A DNA stretch of 64,000 bases from the NCBI GenBank assembly GCA_032622095.1, contig CP136061.1, positions 21,702,991 to 21,766,990 of the forward strand. Direction: 5' to 3'. The translations under genes and the position numbers were made by a program. Each line of letters starts with the position of its first letter. Position 1 is the stretch's first letter. This document shows positions 35,453 to 47,170 of this stretch, one piece after another. The notes beneath the pieces are model-generated. The model searched no databases. It saw only the letters and a list, made by a program, of their open reading frames with translations, and was not told the origin of the DNA. Source of the stretch: Siphonodentalium dalli. Taxonomy: Eukaryota > Mollusca > Scaphopoda > Gadilida > Siphonodentaliidae.

Positions 35453-35640
35453 AATAGGGGTTACGGGTGCGAGTAAACGGACATCGGATGTGCAGAAACT
35501 GGCTCTATTAACTACAAGTGCTAACTCCTTTGCATAACTATATGCAACTAAAATAAAAAAAATTCAAGTAGGGGGTGGTGGGTACCTTGAGATAGGAATG
35601 AAATTGTTTGGGCCTTGTGTCAGCAAATTTTTTCCAGATC
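35453..35640. repeat. Right half of the duplicated segment
   Basis: AATAGGGGTTACGGGTGCGA through GGGGGTGGTGGGTACCTTGA corresponds to 39673-39850. Confidence 0.85.
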
Positions 35641-35681
35641 CCCCCCTCCACACTGGTGATGTTGCGAATATGCATTAAGGA

Positions 35682-36838
35682 TAGTGATGAGCCGATAATC
35701 GGGAACGACAATCGGAATCGGCCGATTGTGGCCCATCGGATGACAATCGGTACTCGGGTTTGAACATCGGGATTTCCGATTGTCTAAATAATAAATGAGT
35801 GCTTGTTTTTCTTTAATAAACTGTTTTAAATATGACGATGTTTTGTTGAATAAATGACCAGTAAATATGGGGAAAGTGATACCAAACACAAACTTGATAT
35901 ACATACATGCCCTCTGCAATACCCCGGCCGTACCTGGGTCCATGTGTGAACAATATATTAGTGGGGGTCGCCGGGAAGCACGTGACACTTTGAGTTAGAG
36001 TGAGGCAGCGAGCATGACGCCGTGATTGCGCATAATAATTCGATTGATTTCTTTAGCATTGTGATGTACACAACGTACATGTCATGTAACTTTATTGTTC
36101 GTCAACATGTAGACATTTTGATTTATGTATGTCAAACTATCAAAAATCAAAATGTATGCATACGCAGTACAACAAAGGTATCTATATAGTACATACAGCG
36201 TAACAGGTATAAACACTACTATAGAAACCGAAAGTGCATGTCACGTGACTTTAAATAGTTGAAGACAACACCTAATCATGGATAGCAGCTATCCTCTACC
36301 CATCCAGTCAGCCTCGTGTGACGTCACGTATATGTCACCACAAATGATTATTATGATGACCACGCCGAAATCGAATCGTGTCTGTGAAATTGACATGAAC
36401 ATGGTGTAACATGCAACTAGTTCAGTCGGCTCATTTCCTTTGACGTGATGTCTTTGAATTGGGATCAAAGAAAAATGCCGTTTGATGAATTGTTATCAAA
36501 AACGGACCATGGACATGTCGTCATGCACGTGGCTACATCAAACTTTCAAAAAATTTGTTGTGGAATAGCCTAGAATACATGGGTATGTTGCCTGTATTCG
36601 ATCACTAGTCTGCCCATACCCACCTATCTACTTACCCAAACATATACTTATGTATACAGTGTACTGGCATATTACTACGTTTGTTGATAGCTTCTAATTC
36701 TAAGTATTATATAACACATATAACATATTCTGCTATATATTATTGAAATAATCGGAATCGGCACCTGAATCGGCCGATTGTGATCTCAAATAATCGGCAA
36801 TCGGCGCACGGCTCTATTTGACAATCGGCTCATCACTA
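35682..36838. mobile_element. hAT-type non-autonomous element 1
   Basis: Ends TAGTGATGAGCCGATAATCG and, at the right, complement of TAGTGATGAGCCGATTGTC. Many CGATTGTCAATCGG-like subterminal repeats lie at both ends. Perfect 8-bp TSD ATTAAGGA. 1157 bp, no transposase frame. Confidence 0.93.
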
Positions 36839-37178
36839 ATTAAGGAATGTGCAATAGGTAACTGAATAAATAACTTCCTACTTTTGCAGAATTGTGTCAA
36901 CCGAAGGATCAATGCCACTTCATAAAATGTGAATTAAGCAGAATATATGGATGAAAAATTATGATTTCTGTACAACTCCGACAAGGTAGAGATTATCTGA
37001 CCTAACGAGCGCATCAAAAGTAATTTACTTAATTCACATATGTCAAACGAAAAAATCGACTTCTACATTTTAGTGATAATCACGGTGGGTGGTCTTCAGC
37101 CAATCAGATGATGGTACATAGTAACAACATCTGTAGCTGGCTATTAAACTGATATCTCTCTCTATGTAGTAGAGGTAA

Positions 37179-39052
37179 GGCCAAAAAAAAAAGTGTTTTG
37201 GTTCTCGGGCAATTTTTTTTTCAAATCAATGAGGGATGGAGGATTTTATTTTTATTTTTTATTTTTTTCTGTGCATAGTAAGCATGGACAAAGATACCTT
37301 CCTCTGCCTAGTAATAACCAGAAAGGTAGAGGGAACTGTTATACATATAAACTCATTTGGTCTTATATAAAAATGACATTGTACTACCAGTGTATGACTG
37401 GGATTACCTAACAATATATAATGCCCCTGACATTTAGGGCTGCCACGATGCGGAGGGGTCACGATGCGATGCGCATCGCGATTATTTGTCCACGATGCGA
37501 CGCGCATCGCGATGCAAGTTACCGGCAAAAACAGGTCTGCCGATTCAGAGTCATGACAGCGGCACTGTATCCCAGAAAGTCTATTTGAAAAATTAAATAC
37601 CATTCATGTATTGTGTCATGATACTGTCATCTATACTGCTATGTATGTATCCAATATGTAAATACTAAACAGCACTCGAGTTTTTAAACACTGTTAGTAA
37701 ATCAATTACCAAAAGCATTTCCAATGGTACGGTACCATTTACTTTTAGAGATGTTGTTCAATGTTCACGTATTACCCGGAATTTACCCCATAATGGCCAT
37801 ATGCCCATACTTGGGACTGAGTATGTGCGAGTCGACAGGTCCAATATCTCTGAATAACATGTACATGTACTTCTGGGATCCAATATTAAATTAAACCATA
37901 CTGTACATTGTGCAAGTGCCAACTTTCAAAGAAAGCCATGAAAGTGAGGTCCAGATTTGTATTTTTTGCAATTGATAAATGTAAATCCTCATTTTTTATT
38001 CAAATTTTATTGAATGATAGATATTTCGGGCTTATTTTCAGCAGACATTTTGATATCGCACACTGTGACTGCAGATAGTAAAACAACACGCATAACCATG
38101 CATTGGTTTATCGAGTGTGACCTTTGAGCTTTTGACCTATCAGAGCTCCGCTCGCAAAAGATTTTGAGTGTGTCACGTGTTTGACCCCGATTACCCGGTC
38201 GACTTTTAAAACAGGGCAGGTCATTGGTCAATAGTATGCACATTACCGAAATCAGCCTATCAAATCATTCTTCTCATGTTAGCTTTCGTCTGCACACTGC
38301 GGCAATTAGATAGCAAACGAAACTGCATCTATATTTAGAGTGGGAAATTCCAACGAAAATGGCGACAGTTACCGTATCGCAACGCCTATTCCAAACAAAT
38401 AAAACAGATCTCGTTTCACAAAAATTTCATCATATGGCTATACTTACCGATACACAGATACCTTCATAATTCGTACATAAAATAGGGGTGTCTTTATACA
38501 CTAGTAAATCACAAAAGATCGACTTATGCACCGGCCGGTGCGGTTCCATCCGCATCGAAACTATTCGATTATGGTTTTGGATAAATCGAAAATCGAATCG
38601 AAGCAAGCGCATCGCGATGCATCGAAATCTCGATGCATCGTGGCAGCCCTACTGACATTAACTACTGTTATTGTTGTCTAAAAACTGATACCTCCCCATT
38701 CTAATATGTGATCCTGAATTTAGTCCTGTGCCTTTCAATTGTATAAGTTGTTCACAATGACTAATTGTAAGAAGAGCATGAGGATCAGCTAATCATTTTC
38801 TTAATTGTAGTCACCTACTTCATGTTGTAAGCCTGCAAGTCACTTTTTAACACATTACATGTTAGAGCTCAATGCACACATATCAGCTATGGACATGTTG
38901 ATAAAATCCAACAAAAAAAACAAAACTTTTTTGGTTTTTTTTCTCCTAAGTCTTTTTGTCATAACATCAGGCATTGCAATAAAAAGGCCTAATGCGGCCC
39001 TTTTTATTCAATGCGGCGGGGCCTGAGAACCAAAACCTTTTTTTTTTTGGCC
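37179..39052. mobile_element. Harbinger-like element carrying a nested hAT
   Basis: Ends GGCCAAAAAAAAAAGTGTTT and complement of GGCCAAAAAAAAAAGGTTTT, flanked by TAA on both sides. The paralogous uninterrupted site at about 41757 (GAGGTAATATATTT) confirms the boundaries. Without the nested hAT it is about 650 bp. No transposase frame. Confidence 0.85.
37435..38651. mobile_element. hAT-type non-autonomous element 2 (nested)
   Basis: Ends TAGGGCTGCCACGATGC and complement, with GATGCGATGCGCATCGCGAT-type palindromic repeats inside both ends. Perfect 8-bp TSD CTGACATT (37427-37434, 38652-38659). Confidence 0.94.
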
Positions 39053-39340
39053 TAATATACTTAATTATTATATTTTAATCAAGTTGAATATTACATGGAC
39101 AATGACTCCCAGGTCTGTGATTGAAGGCGTCGGAGTAATATGTAGAAGTAGAAGGCAGGATCGTTTATTGAAAGGTGACTTCGACGAATCTTCAAGAATA
39201 TTGTAAGGTAAGTTTTCTTTTACATTCTTTGACTATTGCTTATAAAGTATAAAGCCTACACAACACAATTAGACTTTTATATTTTAGCTGAATTTTCACA
39301 TTTCTCAGACATTTTAGCACAGTCCCTAGGAATCAGTTTG

Positions 39341-39850
39341 TTAAATCAATATACTATAGTAATACTAGTTGGGCAAGTAAAAATTTTGTGATCTGGATTG
39401 TCATTGGCAGATGATTTGAACGAAATTTCACAGTACAATTTTTTATGCCACATACACATTCACACATTCTGAATTTATATAATCATATTCCGTATTTTTT
39501 CCTTGAAATGCTGGTGTATTCAGATTGTTTCTATCTTTCCCCACTTACCAGAAAATGGCTGTTAGTTCCTCGAATGTTCATTCAGATCTAAGTGGCGGGG
39601 ATTCCTCAGCATTTTAGGAGAAAACCAACCAATCTACAAATAGTTCATTCACGAATAGCCAACCAGTGATAATCCGAATAATAGGGGTTACGGATGCGAG
39701 TAAATGGACATCGGATGTGCAGAAACTGACTCTACTAACTACAAGTTTTAACTCTTTCACATAACTAGATGATGTAGGAATGGCCATTTCAAACTAAAAT
39801 AATTCTTTTTTCAAGTAGGGGGTGGTGGGTGCCTTGAGATAGGAAAGTAT
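39341..39850. repeat. Uninterrupted paralogue of 32.5/35.5 kb
   Basis: Contiguous version of the segment split by the 2.6-kb Helitron-like element. The junction reads GATAATCCGAATAATAGGGG. Confidence 0.85.
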
Positions 39851-39937
39851 TTGTTTGTGCCTAGTGTCTGTAAATTTTTTCTAGCAGCATACATGTAACT
39901 CAGCGGATCAATGGGAGATAACTCTACCATTATGCAT

Positions 39938-40000
39938 TAGGCCTTAAAAAAAAAAATTAACCGAGTTTCTGCTAACCCGACCGACCCATGTTCAACTGAA
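39938..40000. mobile_element. Possible Harbinger-like terminus
   Basis: TTAGGCCTTAAAAAAAAAAA then GCTAACCCGACCGACCC. Related termini occur near 31.96 kb and 51.77 kb (GGGTCGGTCAGGTAACC; ACAGGTATTTTTTTTGGCC). The other end was not found. Confidence 0.35.
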
Positions 40001-40396
40001 ATTTTATTTTTTTCCTGGACCACCTGGGACCACGGTAATTTCTTTGCTTTCGCCTGTCCAAATATGCAAAATCATCTTCCATTTTCTATTACTTGCAGTC
40101 ATTAATTTAATTCAATCAGTCATTAGTCTAATTAACTGTGAAAATCATGCTCACAAAACCCATGAAAAAAACCATGGTTAATTGGAAACAAACTTCCAAA
40201 AATGCAAATTTTCATCGCTGAACGGACTACCTCGAAAATAGGGATCATTAAACAAAAATAAAACAAAGTCTTTTGGTCCATATTTGGACCTACTATATAT
40301 ACCTTTATTAACTTTGATATGTGAAGGGGTGTTGGTTAATAGAACTTAAATGAGTTTGGACATATATGACAAGTGATTGTTTGTCTGTATTGTTTG

Positions 40397-41521
40397 TAGA
40401 GGTGCCACGATTATTGATTTTGATAGTCGATAATCGGTTGTCAATAATCGACTATCATCGATTAATATTAACAACATCAGTGGGAAGTATTCCGTAATAT
40501 GGCCTATTGGCTGGGTGCTGGTTAACTCAATAACTGCACGGTCGCTGGTTATTTGAGGCATCGGCTGATGCAATTTTTACGTTAATAAAATGCATCATAA
40601 ACCACTGTTAATGACGAATGAGCACAATGTATTGAATACCAGCACAGTTCTCGGCGATGTTATGGTTATAATAATTGTGAGTTCATTAGAACGAATGTAG
40701 CGATTAATTTCAGATTTATGAATAGCCAAATATACAAACAATATAAAAGTAGGAATGAACGATGGACCGCCGAAATAAAATGTTATGGAAACTATAAGTT
40801 TCATCAAAGTTCCAGAGAGTGGTTAACAATCACAAACGTGTGGCCCAACCCCCAAATTGCAGTACTCAGAACAAGCTAAGCATTTGATAATAGTCAGTTT
40901 CATTCAGCATTCACCACACGATATGCGATAGCTTTTACTAGTAACTTCTAAGTATACATGTACATTTGTACTTATGCAAACAAAGTACACTCACAATTAC
41001 ATTGGGAAGAACATCGCTGATTAAAATGACGTATATATTTGTTCCCTGGTTTTAGAGAGAATGTCAATCAACTTCCCATTGGTCCAATCAGATTCAAGGG
41101 CGAGTGCATTCAGTTCATTGAACACGGTGACAGTCGGCACATTTCAAAGACATAGTGTCACCTTTCATGTATAAATATACAACGACGTCGCAATGTGTTC
41201 AAATCTGCAGTGCCGCCAATTTGAAGAATATACAACGACCCGACAAGAAAACATGTTGCATCATCAAATGAACTGCCGACTGTTTGCAACATATATTAGT
41301 AGTACTCATGTTATTGGAATCTCTTTGATATGTGTTCAAAGGATGTTAACACCTTGGATGTAGATTAAACTGTGTAAAACAAACACGGTATTCAATAATA
41401 CCGGCATTTTCTGACGTCCGAAATAAATAACGCAGATTAATCGATGATGGAAATGGTAATCGATTATCGGCTTTATCAACGGTTAATCGATTAATTTATA
41501 AGATTAATCGTGGCACCCCTA
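40397..41521. mobile_element. hAT-type non-autonomous element 3
   Basis: Ends TAGAGGTGCCACGATTAT and complement of TAGGGGTGCCACGATTAAT, with ATCGATTAATCG-like repeats inside each end. Perfect 8-bp TSD ATTGTTTG (40389-40396, 41522-41529). Confidence 0.94.
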
Positions 41522-41649
41522 ATTGTTTGTAAATTTTGTCTGTCTATTTCAAATAAAATATTGTTTAAACTAAGTGATTGTTTCATACAATTTCTCGGTT
41601 TTACTAACTGGCTGAAGACATCAAATTATCACTAAAACTTTTAGTGTCA

Positions 41650-41815
41650 GATATAAATCACGGTGGGTCGTCTTCAGCCAATCAGATGATGGTGTACATG
41701 ATTAATAACAGCATCTGTCGTTTGCCTAACTGGTTGCTCTCTCAATCTAGTAGAGGTAATATATTTAATTATTATATTTTAATTAAGTTGAATATTACAT
41801 TGACAGTGATTCCCG
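41650..41815. repeat. Paralogous empty site of the Harbinger-like element
   Basis: Matches 37075-37178 joined directly to 39053-39115 (GTCTTCAGCCAATCAGATGA ... GTAGAGGTAATATATTTAAT). Confidence 0.85.
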
Positions 41816-41962
41816 GGACTGTGGTTTTAGTGTTATTTATTTGTTTTTTTGCAACAACATTTTTTTATATATCATTTTTGCAAATTTTAAATGCATTCTG
41901 GTGATTTAAATTTTTTTTTTTCGTTTAAAACATCGTTAACTTTGATCAAATATTGAAATTAC

Positions 41963-42040
41963 ATCACATTCTTCTCTTTGCCTCCGTAGTATTTCGCGTA
42001 ACTTTGGAACGCCTTTTCTTGTCGGATCTCCGCCGTCCAT
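41963..42040 (-). CDS. STRIP1/2: STRIP (striatin-interacting protein) coding exon 1, start codon
   Basis: First coding exon, 26 codons, starting MDGGDPTRKGVPKLREI and ending RRQREECD. It aligns with the REFNRNQRKDSE segment of vertebrate STRIP1. The start is supported by an in-frame TAA two codons upstream and a good context (AAAATGG). The exon ends GAT followed by a GTAATT donor, phase 0, which fits the next exon. STRIP proteins (FAM40; yeast Far11-like) are scaffold subunits of the STRIPAK phosphatase-kinase complex acting in Hippo signalling, cytoskeleton and trafficking. The N-terminal proline-rich stretch of human STRIP1 is absent, so the protein begins short. The intron to the next exon is about 11.6 kb and full of transposons. 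Assignment of this exon rests on a short match plus phase and order. Confidence 0.75.
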
Positions 42041-42257
42041 TTTTTAAGGGAAATAACTCTAGTTTTCTCACCGGAAATTCTATGGATTAGGAAAATGTAC
42101 TCTTGAAAAACGTACCAGTTGGTTAGTTAACGCGCACCTGCCAGGAACTTATATTGTGCATCGGTCTAAACAGAATTTATTCTTACCGAATCGTATAAGT
42201 ACAATATTTTATATGCACAATTTAAAAGTAAGATATATGGGAGGCCAAATTCACATT
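42041..42257. promoter_or_regulatory. Probable STRIP 5' UTR / promoter side
   Basis: Sequence directly upstream of the STRIP start codon on the minus strand. No TATA box or splice acceptor is evident, so the 5' UTR probably begins here or continues upstream. A palindromic repeat begins right after it. The assignment is by position only. Confidence 0.3.
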
Positions 42258-42260
42258 TAA

Positions 42261-42356
42261 TAATTAATTGCACTTAAGCGCAATCAATTGCGTTTAAGTT
42301 TGTATTGCGCTTAAGTTAAGCGCTATTAATTGCGCTTAAGCGCAAATAATTAATTT
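42261..42356. repeat. Palindrome with repeated GCGCTTAAGCGC-like arms
   Basis: Imperfect inverted repeat of about 96 bp built from TTAAGCGCAATCAATTGCG and close variants, with TAATTAATT at both edges. The same core recurs at 45208-45233 and nowhere else noticed, so the pair may mark the ends of an old 3-kb transposon. Confidence 0.55.
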
Positions 42357-42687
42357 TAAAGACCAGCTGAATAATACAATTAATTTAGCTCCAACATATC
42401 TAAATATGTCTTAACTCATGCTAAATAAGGTTTATAACATGTATCCTTTCCATTTTGTTCACATTTTTACAAAAAAGTACTATTTCCAGACATTTGAATA
42501 AAACGGCTTCTTTGTTTACAATAGTCATTTTTGAATCGGGTGTTTCCGTCGCGACTCGGAAATGACGTCACCGAGGGTACACAGACGGGAGAAATTTTAT
42601 GCGCCGTTTTTAAAATCACGTATTTTAAAATCGTCTTTTTTTTATTGTTTTTTATTTTTTTGAAGAATAAAACGTATTCGTCGATGC

Positions 42688-42853
42688 ATGGCTGCAAACT
42701 GTAGCCATAAATGTTCAAGTGGCACAAGAATTAATGCAGCCATTCAACAACAGTGGACGGCGTTTGTCCACAACCAGAGTTTGGAATGGACTGTCACAAT
42801 ACAGCTGCTTGTGTTCCAAGCACTTTGAAGAAGATCTTTCACAAATATTGTGA
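42688..42853 (+). pseudogene. Decayed THAP-type zinc finger
   Basis: MAANCSHKCSSGTRINAAIQ then QQWTAFVHNQSLEW, followed after a frame change near 42785 by NGLSQYSCLCSKHFEEDL. This gives the C-x3-C ... W ... C-x2-H-F order of a THAP domain, with the diagnostic LCSKHFEED end. THAP domains occur in host regulators and in P-element and related transposases. The frame change and immediate stop make this a relic. It lies between two copies of an AAGCGCAATCAATTGCG palindrome 2.9 kb apart. Confidence 0.6.
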
Positions 42854-44769
42854 AATGCAAGCTGGGACATACAACAGTGTGATTCACATTGTCAAACAAA
42901 ATGTTATCTACGTGAATACCGGTACCAATAAACACCCATGCACTCACGGTCCTTGTGGTGGGGGTGGGGGGGGGGTATCAGTATAGTCTAGTAGACCTAC
43001 GGCTACGTCGTAGTACATGGATCAGTTCATACATGAGGATTTACTTTCAGCGATGTGTAAATCGTGACTTGTTCTACTCAAGCGTGAATACATAAATCGG
43101 CACCTTGACAATACAAAATGTCAGCTATGCATGACAATATGCAAAATTAAGCATGATTTACAAGGCTACCAATCAACAATCAATCAGTGTAATATAAGTG
43201 ACTGTTCTACGTTAATTCTAGTCTAACATGACTTAAACATCGATTAGAACCTGAACTTGAAATGTAATGATTCAATGAAAATCATTAGTAAGTCTACTCA
43301 CCAGATTGAATGTTTCGAATAATTAAAATCCAATACGAATCACCAATGTATTAATCCATTTGTGAAAGCATATAAATGAAATCAGACGAAAAGGTACCGC
43401 ACTGCATCCACCGTGATTCCACGTGTTACGAGCTGTGACCTGTGTCGATCATCATCATGTCAGTTTGTCACGAATTTTCGCCAATATTTCCACCAACAAA
43501 ACATAAATTCCTTGTATTCCAATCGAATTGTTCAGAGAAATTCTTGACGGTACTTCGAATTATATACATGGCTACGAATTTATATGACTACATCAGTCAT
43601 TAAGCAGTAACCGAGCATTAACAAACTGGTATTTGAACTATAAACACAAACAAATATTATGCAGGTGATGTGACCTATACATCTGACCTTACCTCGACGT
43701 CATACACGTGCGTGTGCATATCCATACTCGACAATAATTTGTCTAAAGTTGACTATGAAACACCTACTATCGTAGAAGATAGATCAATTATGGAATTATG
43801 TTACCTTTTAACATGCCTTCAGTCCACTGCATGTATGGGTATTATTTTTAAAATAAGAACAGCAATCGCGAGGGACTATTTTGTTTTTGCGAACGTAGCT
43901 TGCGTAAAATATCGTTCGATTTGTGATCAAAGCGCAGTACCGTAGGCCTCGTAAGTACTACGTTCGTCATATGCACAGGAACGCCCACATTTCCACCGAG
44001 TGTGGTAGATATATAGGCCCTAGATAGTTGGTCCGTGTGGAGATTGTGCGTTACTGGTCTTGATTCATTTGAAACAATAAATTGAATAAACATAATACAT
44101 ACTGAAAATAATATAAATACGTACGCCTTTTGTGGTTTTTGTTTTGTTGACAGATTGTCAAAAAATGTGTTTTATATGATAATCTAAAGGCCATGCATGA
44201 TACTGCATTTATACTTCAGGTCAGTATCGGTACGTAGACAGCAGTTTGGAAATTCTTGATAGTATAAAATGTTTGATGTTTCACACTTATACCTATACCA
44301 TTAGTGACAAGACATTCTCAATGAGAACTTGGGTGTCTATATAAAGCCAGTTGAAAAATTTAAACATAAAGAGCATTTAATTGGAGGATTATAGGGTCTA
44401 CTAGTAATGGAATATATAGGTCAAGCTTTTGCGGATTTCTGCTCACTATGTTCATGACTGACTAGATGAAATAATTACATACCAACAAATCTAATACCCA
44501 GTATCGTGAATATCAAGTTAAAACATAATTGTTTATTTAATCATGGAGCGATCTACTTGTGATATGCAGTTTCTGCATAAATGGTGAAAGGGTGTCCCCC
44601 CCCCCCCCCCCCCCACCCGCAGTTAACTGCTTGACGTACACAACATAAGTTGAAAATTATACACCACATACAGCCATGATACAGGCTGAACTGTCTAACT
44701 GTTTGAATTTCAATTCAGTTATTGTTGAGGATTGGGAAATGTGTTGACGTTTAGACCAACGTACAACAG
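42854..44769. other. Interior of the putative THAP-bearing segment
   Basis: No recognisable domains. G-run at 42957-42975 and C-run at 44597-44615. A plus-strand open frame at 43670-43945 has no features that would support a gene. Confidence 0.3.
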
Positions 44770-45060
44770 CCTATCTTTCTACTTTTGGTCCGAAAGAGGG
44801 GGAACCGGTGCAAATGCATGCGATGATTTATTGTCGGATCGTCGGTCACCGGTCTCTCGCCGATATGTGGAGGATCATTGTCATCAGGCTCGAATGCAGC
44901 AAGATCAAAATCATCTTTACAGCGTTAGCGCTGACCTGCCATCGCCATTATAGCCGCACGTTGCCAATGACGCAAAGCAGAACTGTGCATTTGTGTTCCC
45001 TCCGTGACGTCATGTCACGTGCTCCTCCAGTAGCCATGTGCGCGCAGTGCAAAATGAAAA
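44770..45060. promoter_or_regulatory. CpG-containing patch with CRE and E-box
   Basis: A locally CpG-rich segment with a perfect CRE palindrome TGACGTCA (45005-45012), an adjacent CACGTG E-box (45016-45021) and a CCAAT-type motif (TTGCCAATGACG, 44960s). On the minus strand ATGGCGATGGCAG/GTCAGC could be a tiny first exon. It lies inside the putative THAP-element segment, so it may be a transposon promoter rather than a host one. Confidence 0.3.
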
Positions 45061-45207
45061 CAAATCTTCGGCGACTGTTTCGTTCCCAAGATATAAAAAA
45101 TAATTGCAGGATATTTTGACGGGATTTTTTGCGGATTTGTGTTAAGGGGACTTAGATACACACGGGATGATATATCAATACTCAAATTAGGTTACAGTTC
45201 AGCTGGA

Positions 45208-45233
45208 CTTTAAGCGCAATCAATTGCGCTTAA
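45208..45233. repeat. Second copy of the GCGCAATCAATTGCGC palindrome
   Basis: Contains AAGCGCAATCAATTGCGCTT, a near-perfect palindrome matching the cluster at 42.3 kb. Possible right boundary of the THAP-containing segment. Confidence 0.5.
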
Positions 45234-45550
45234 GCGCAATTCATGGTTATATGTAACTAAACACCCCTGGTGAATGAATAGGTTTATCCATAACTTAACC
45301 TTAACTCCTATTGACATATCACCTCTTGTTTTCATTGATTTGGATGGGTAGGGAGCTAGGCTCAGCTAGCCCAACATCTTTATCAAAATGGTTGACTCGC
45401 AATATTATCACCTTTTGTTTTAGTTGGAGCGACTCGTGATAGCATTATATTATCTTCGGTATATATTAGTTGGGGCTATTCGCAATAGCATTACTTTCTG
45501 TATTAGTCGAGGCGACTTTGATTTTCTTCAATTTTCGAGTATACAGGCAC

Positions 45551-45850
45551 ACCATATGAGGGAAGCAAGCCCTCGGTGACACCACATTCACACTATATGA
45601 CCATGGAAATACTATAGATTTGTGCAAGAGATGCTGATTTAATAAATAAAAAACTAGAGCTCGAGGACTGAGACAGTGCACCAAAGCTCCATGAATGAGA
45701 CTCCAATTTTTTGGGACAGGGATGCTGATAATATGAAAATATGTCCCCCCCCCTGATTTAAGTCAATAAGTAAACCATATGAGGTAAGCAAGCCCTCGTG
45801 CAGTGACATCACATGCATGCTATAGTATATGACCATAGTAATGGCCCAAA
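45551..45850. repeat. Tandem duplication, about 222 bp
   Basis: ACCATATGAGG.AAGCAAGCC then CTATATGACCATGG recur at 45551 and 45773. Confidence 0.6.
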
Positions 45851-46385
45851 CATGTGAACAATAATGAAACCTTACTCTCACTTTTCTCTCCTCCTCATGT
45901 TGCACTCTATACTTTTACACATGAAATGATTATGAATTCTGCAACTTCTGCCCACATAAATATATAACACATATTATTAATATTATGTAATCAGATCACA
46001 GACAAAATCTCAAGAAATAACCATTATTCTAGCGGTAAGCGAATTACCGTAAACAATCATCTAAAACTTATCTAAATTAGAAAAAACGGGGAATAGGGTG
46101 GGTGGGAAAACTTAATCGAAGTGCCATGTCGAAGAATTCGAAATCGAGTGAATGTTTTCGGCGCGAAAAGTATTTTATACCCGATATTAGAATTATGGGA
46201 AATCCAAGAGAATCATGGGAAGTTCAAAGGTCACTATAGTTCGTGTAAGAAATTTCGCATTTTTTATTTCAGATTTGTGTAGGCTACAATTAATTCTTCA
46301 TTATTCTGAGAAACTGAACTGTCCATATTCATTTGATAATGGGCCTCTTTTGTCAACTCATCTTTATTCTCCATTTCAAGGGGTG

Positions 46386-46596
46386 CGTCGAAATACCAAG
46401 CTGAACCAAGCTGGGGGGAAATAAGGCGGACCATGACATTTAAAGCATGTTTTGTGTATGTATAATCAAGAAATAAAACAAAATAATGCAACATGGCGTA
46501 ATTTTATTTGAGTTTTGATGACATATATATAGCGAGCGTAAATCTATAGCAAACAGTGCGGCGATCGCGAAAACTTCAGCTTGTATGGCATTTCGT
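46386..46596. mobile_element. TIR MITE, GTCGAAATACCAAGCTGAA ends
   Basis: About 210 bp with terminal inverted repeats, left GTCGAAATACCAAGCTGAA, right TTCAGCTTGTATGGCATTTC. An inverted second copy lies at 49.52 kb. Confidence 0.75.
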
Positions 46597-46599
46597 CAT

Positions 46600-47170
46600 T
46601 AACAGATGCTGTTTGGTACATACTACTTCGGCGATATATGTGATAATTGATGTCGGCCCACTATGACTGTGCAAACTCCCTTCATCGTCCTTTATCTGGG
46701 TTTGGGTCCGGCAGATATGATTTTCGGGAATTAACTGATCGACTTTAAGACGTACCAATCGTATCAATGGTCATTCCTGTCCGGGACAACGCGCCATTGG
46801 AATCAATTATCTGAACACAAAAAAGAATGAATTGAAATTGTTTTCTGACCTCCTATATATACCTGCATGCAGCCGTATAATTATAACAACACTATCATGG
46901 CCCTAAACTATTCAGATCGATCCAAAATCATTGTGCAGTCCCTTCGTGAATCCATCGCGAAAGAATCACCGAAAACGATGGAAACTCTATGTTCTATATA
47001 CCTGGTTCTATATACCCCTATATATAGATAATGTAGATCATCCGCGTGTCGTAAAAATTAACTAGTCTTTTATGTATCACTCACCATCTTAACGTCGAAT
47101 CAACGACAAAATAAAAATATGGAAGTATAGGGATCTTCAACTGACAGGAGAAATATTCAACTTTATATAT
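46600..47170. other. No recognisable feature
   Basis: Nothing supported. Confidence 0.35.

Noticed and set aside
39110-39230. Plus-strand exon ending at AAG/GTAAGT
   Set aside because: The frame closes at a stop before the donor and no partner exon or homology is seen.
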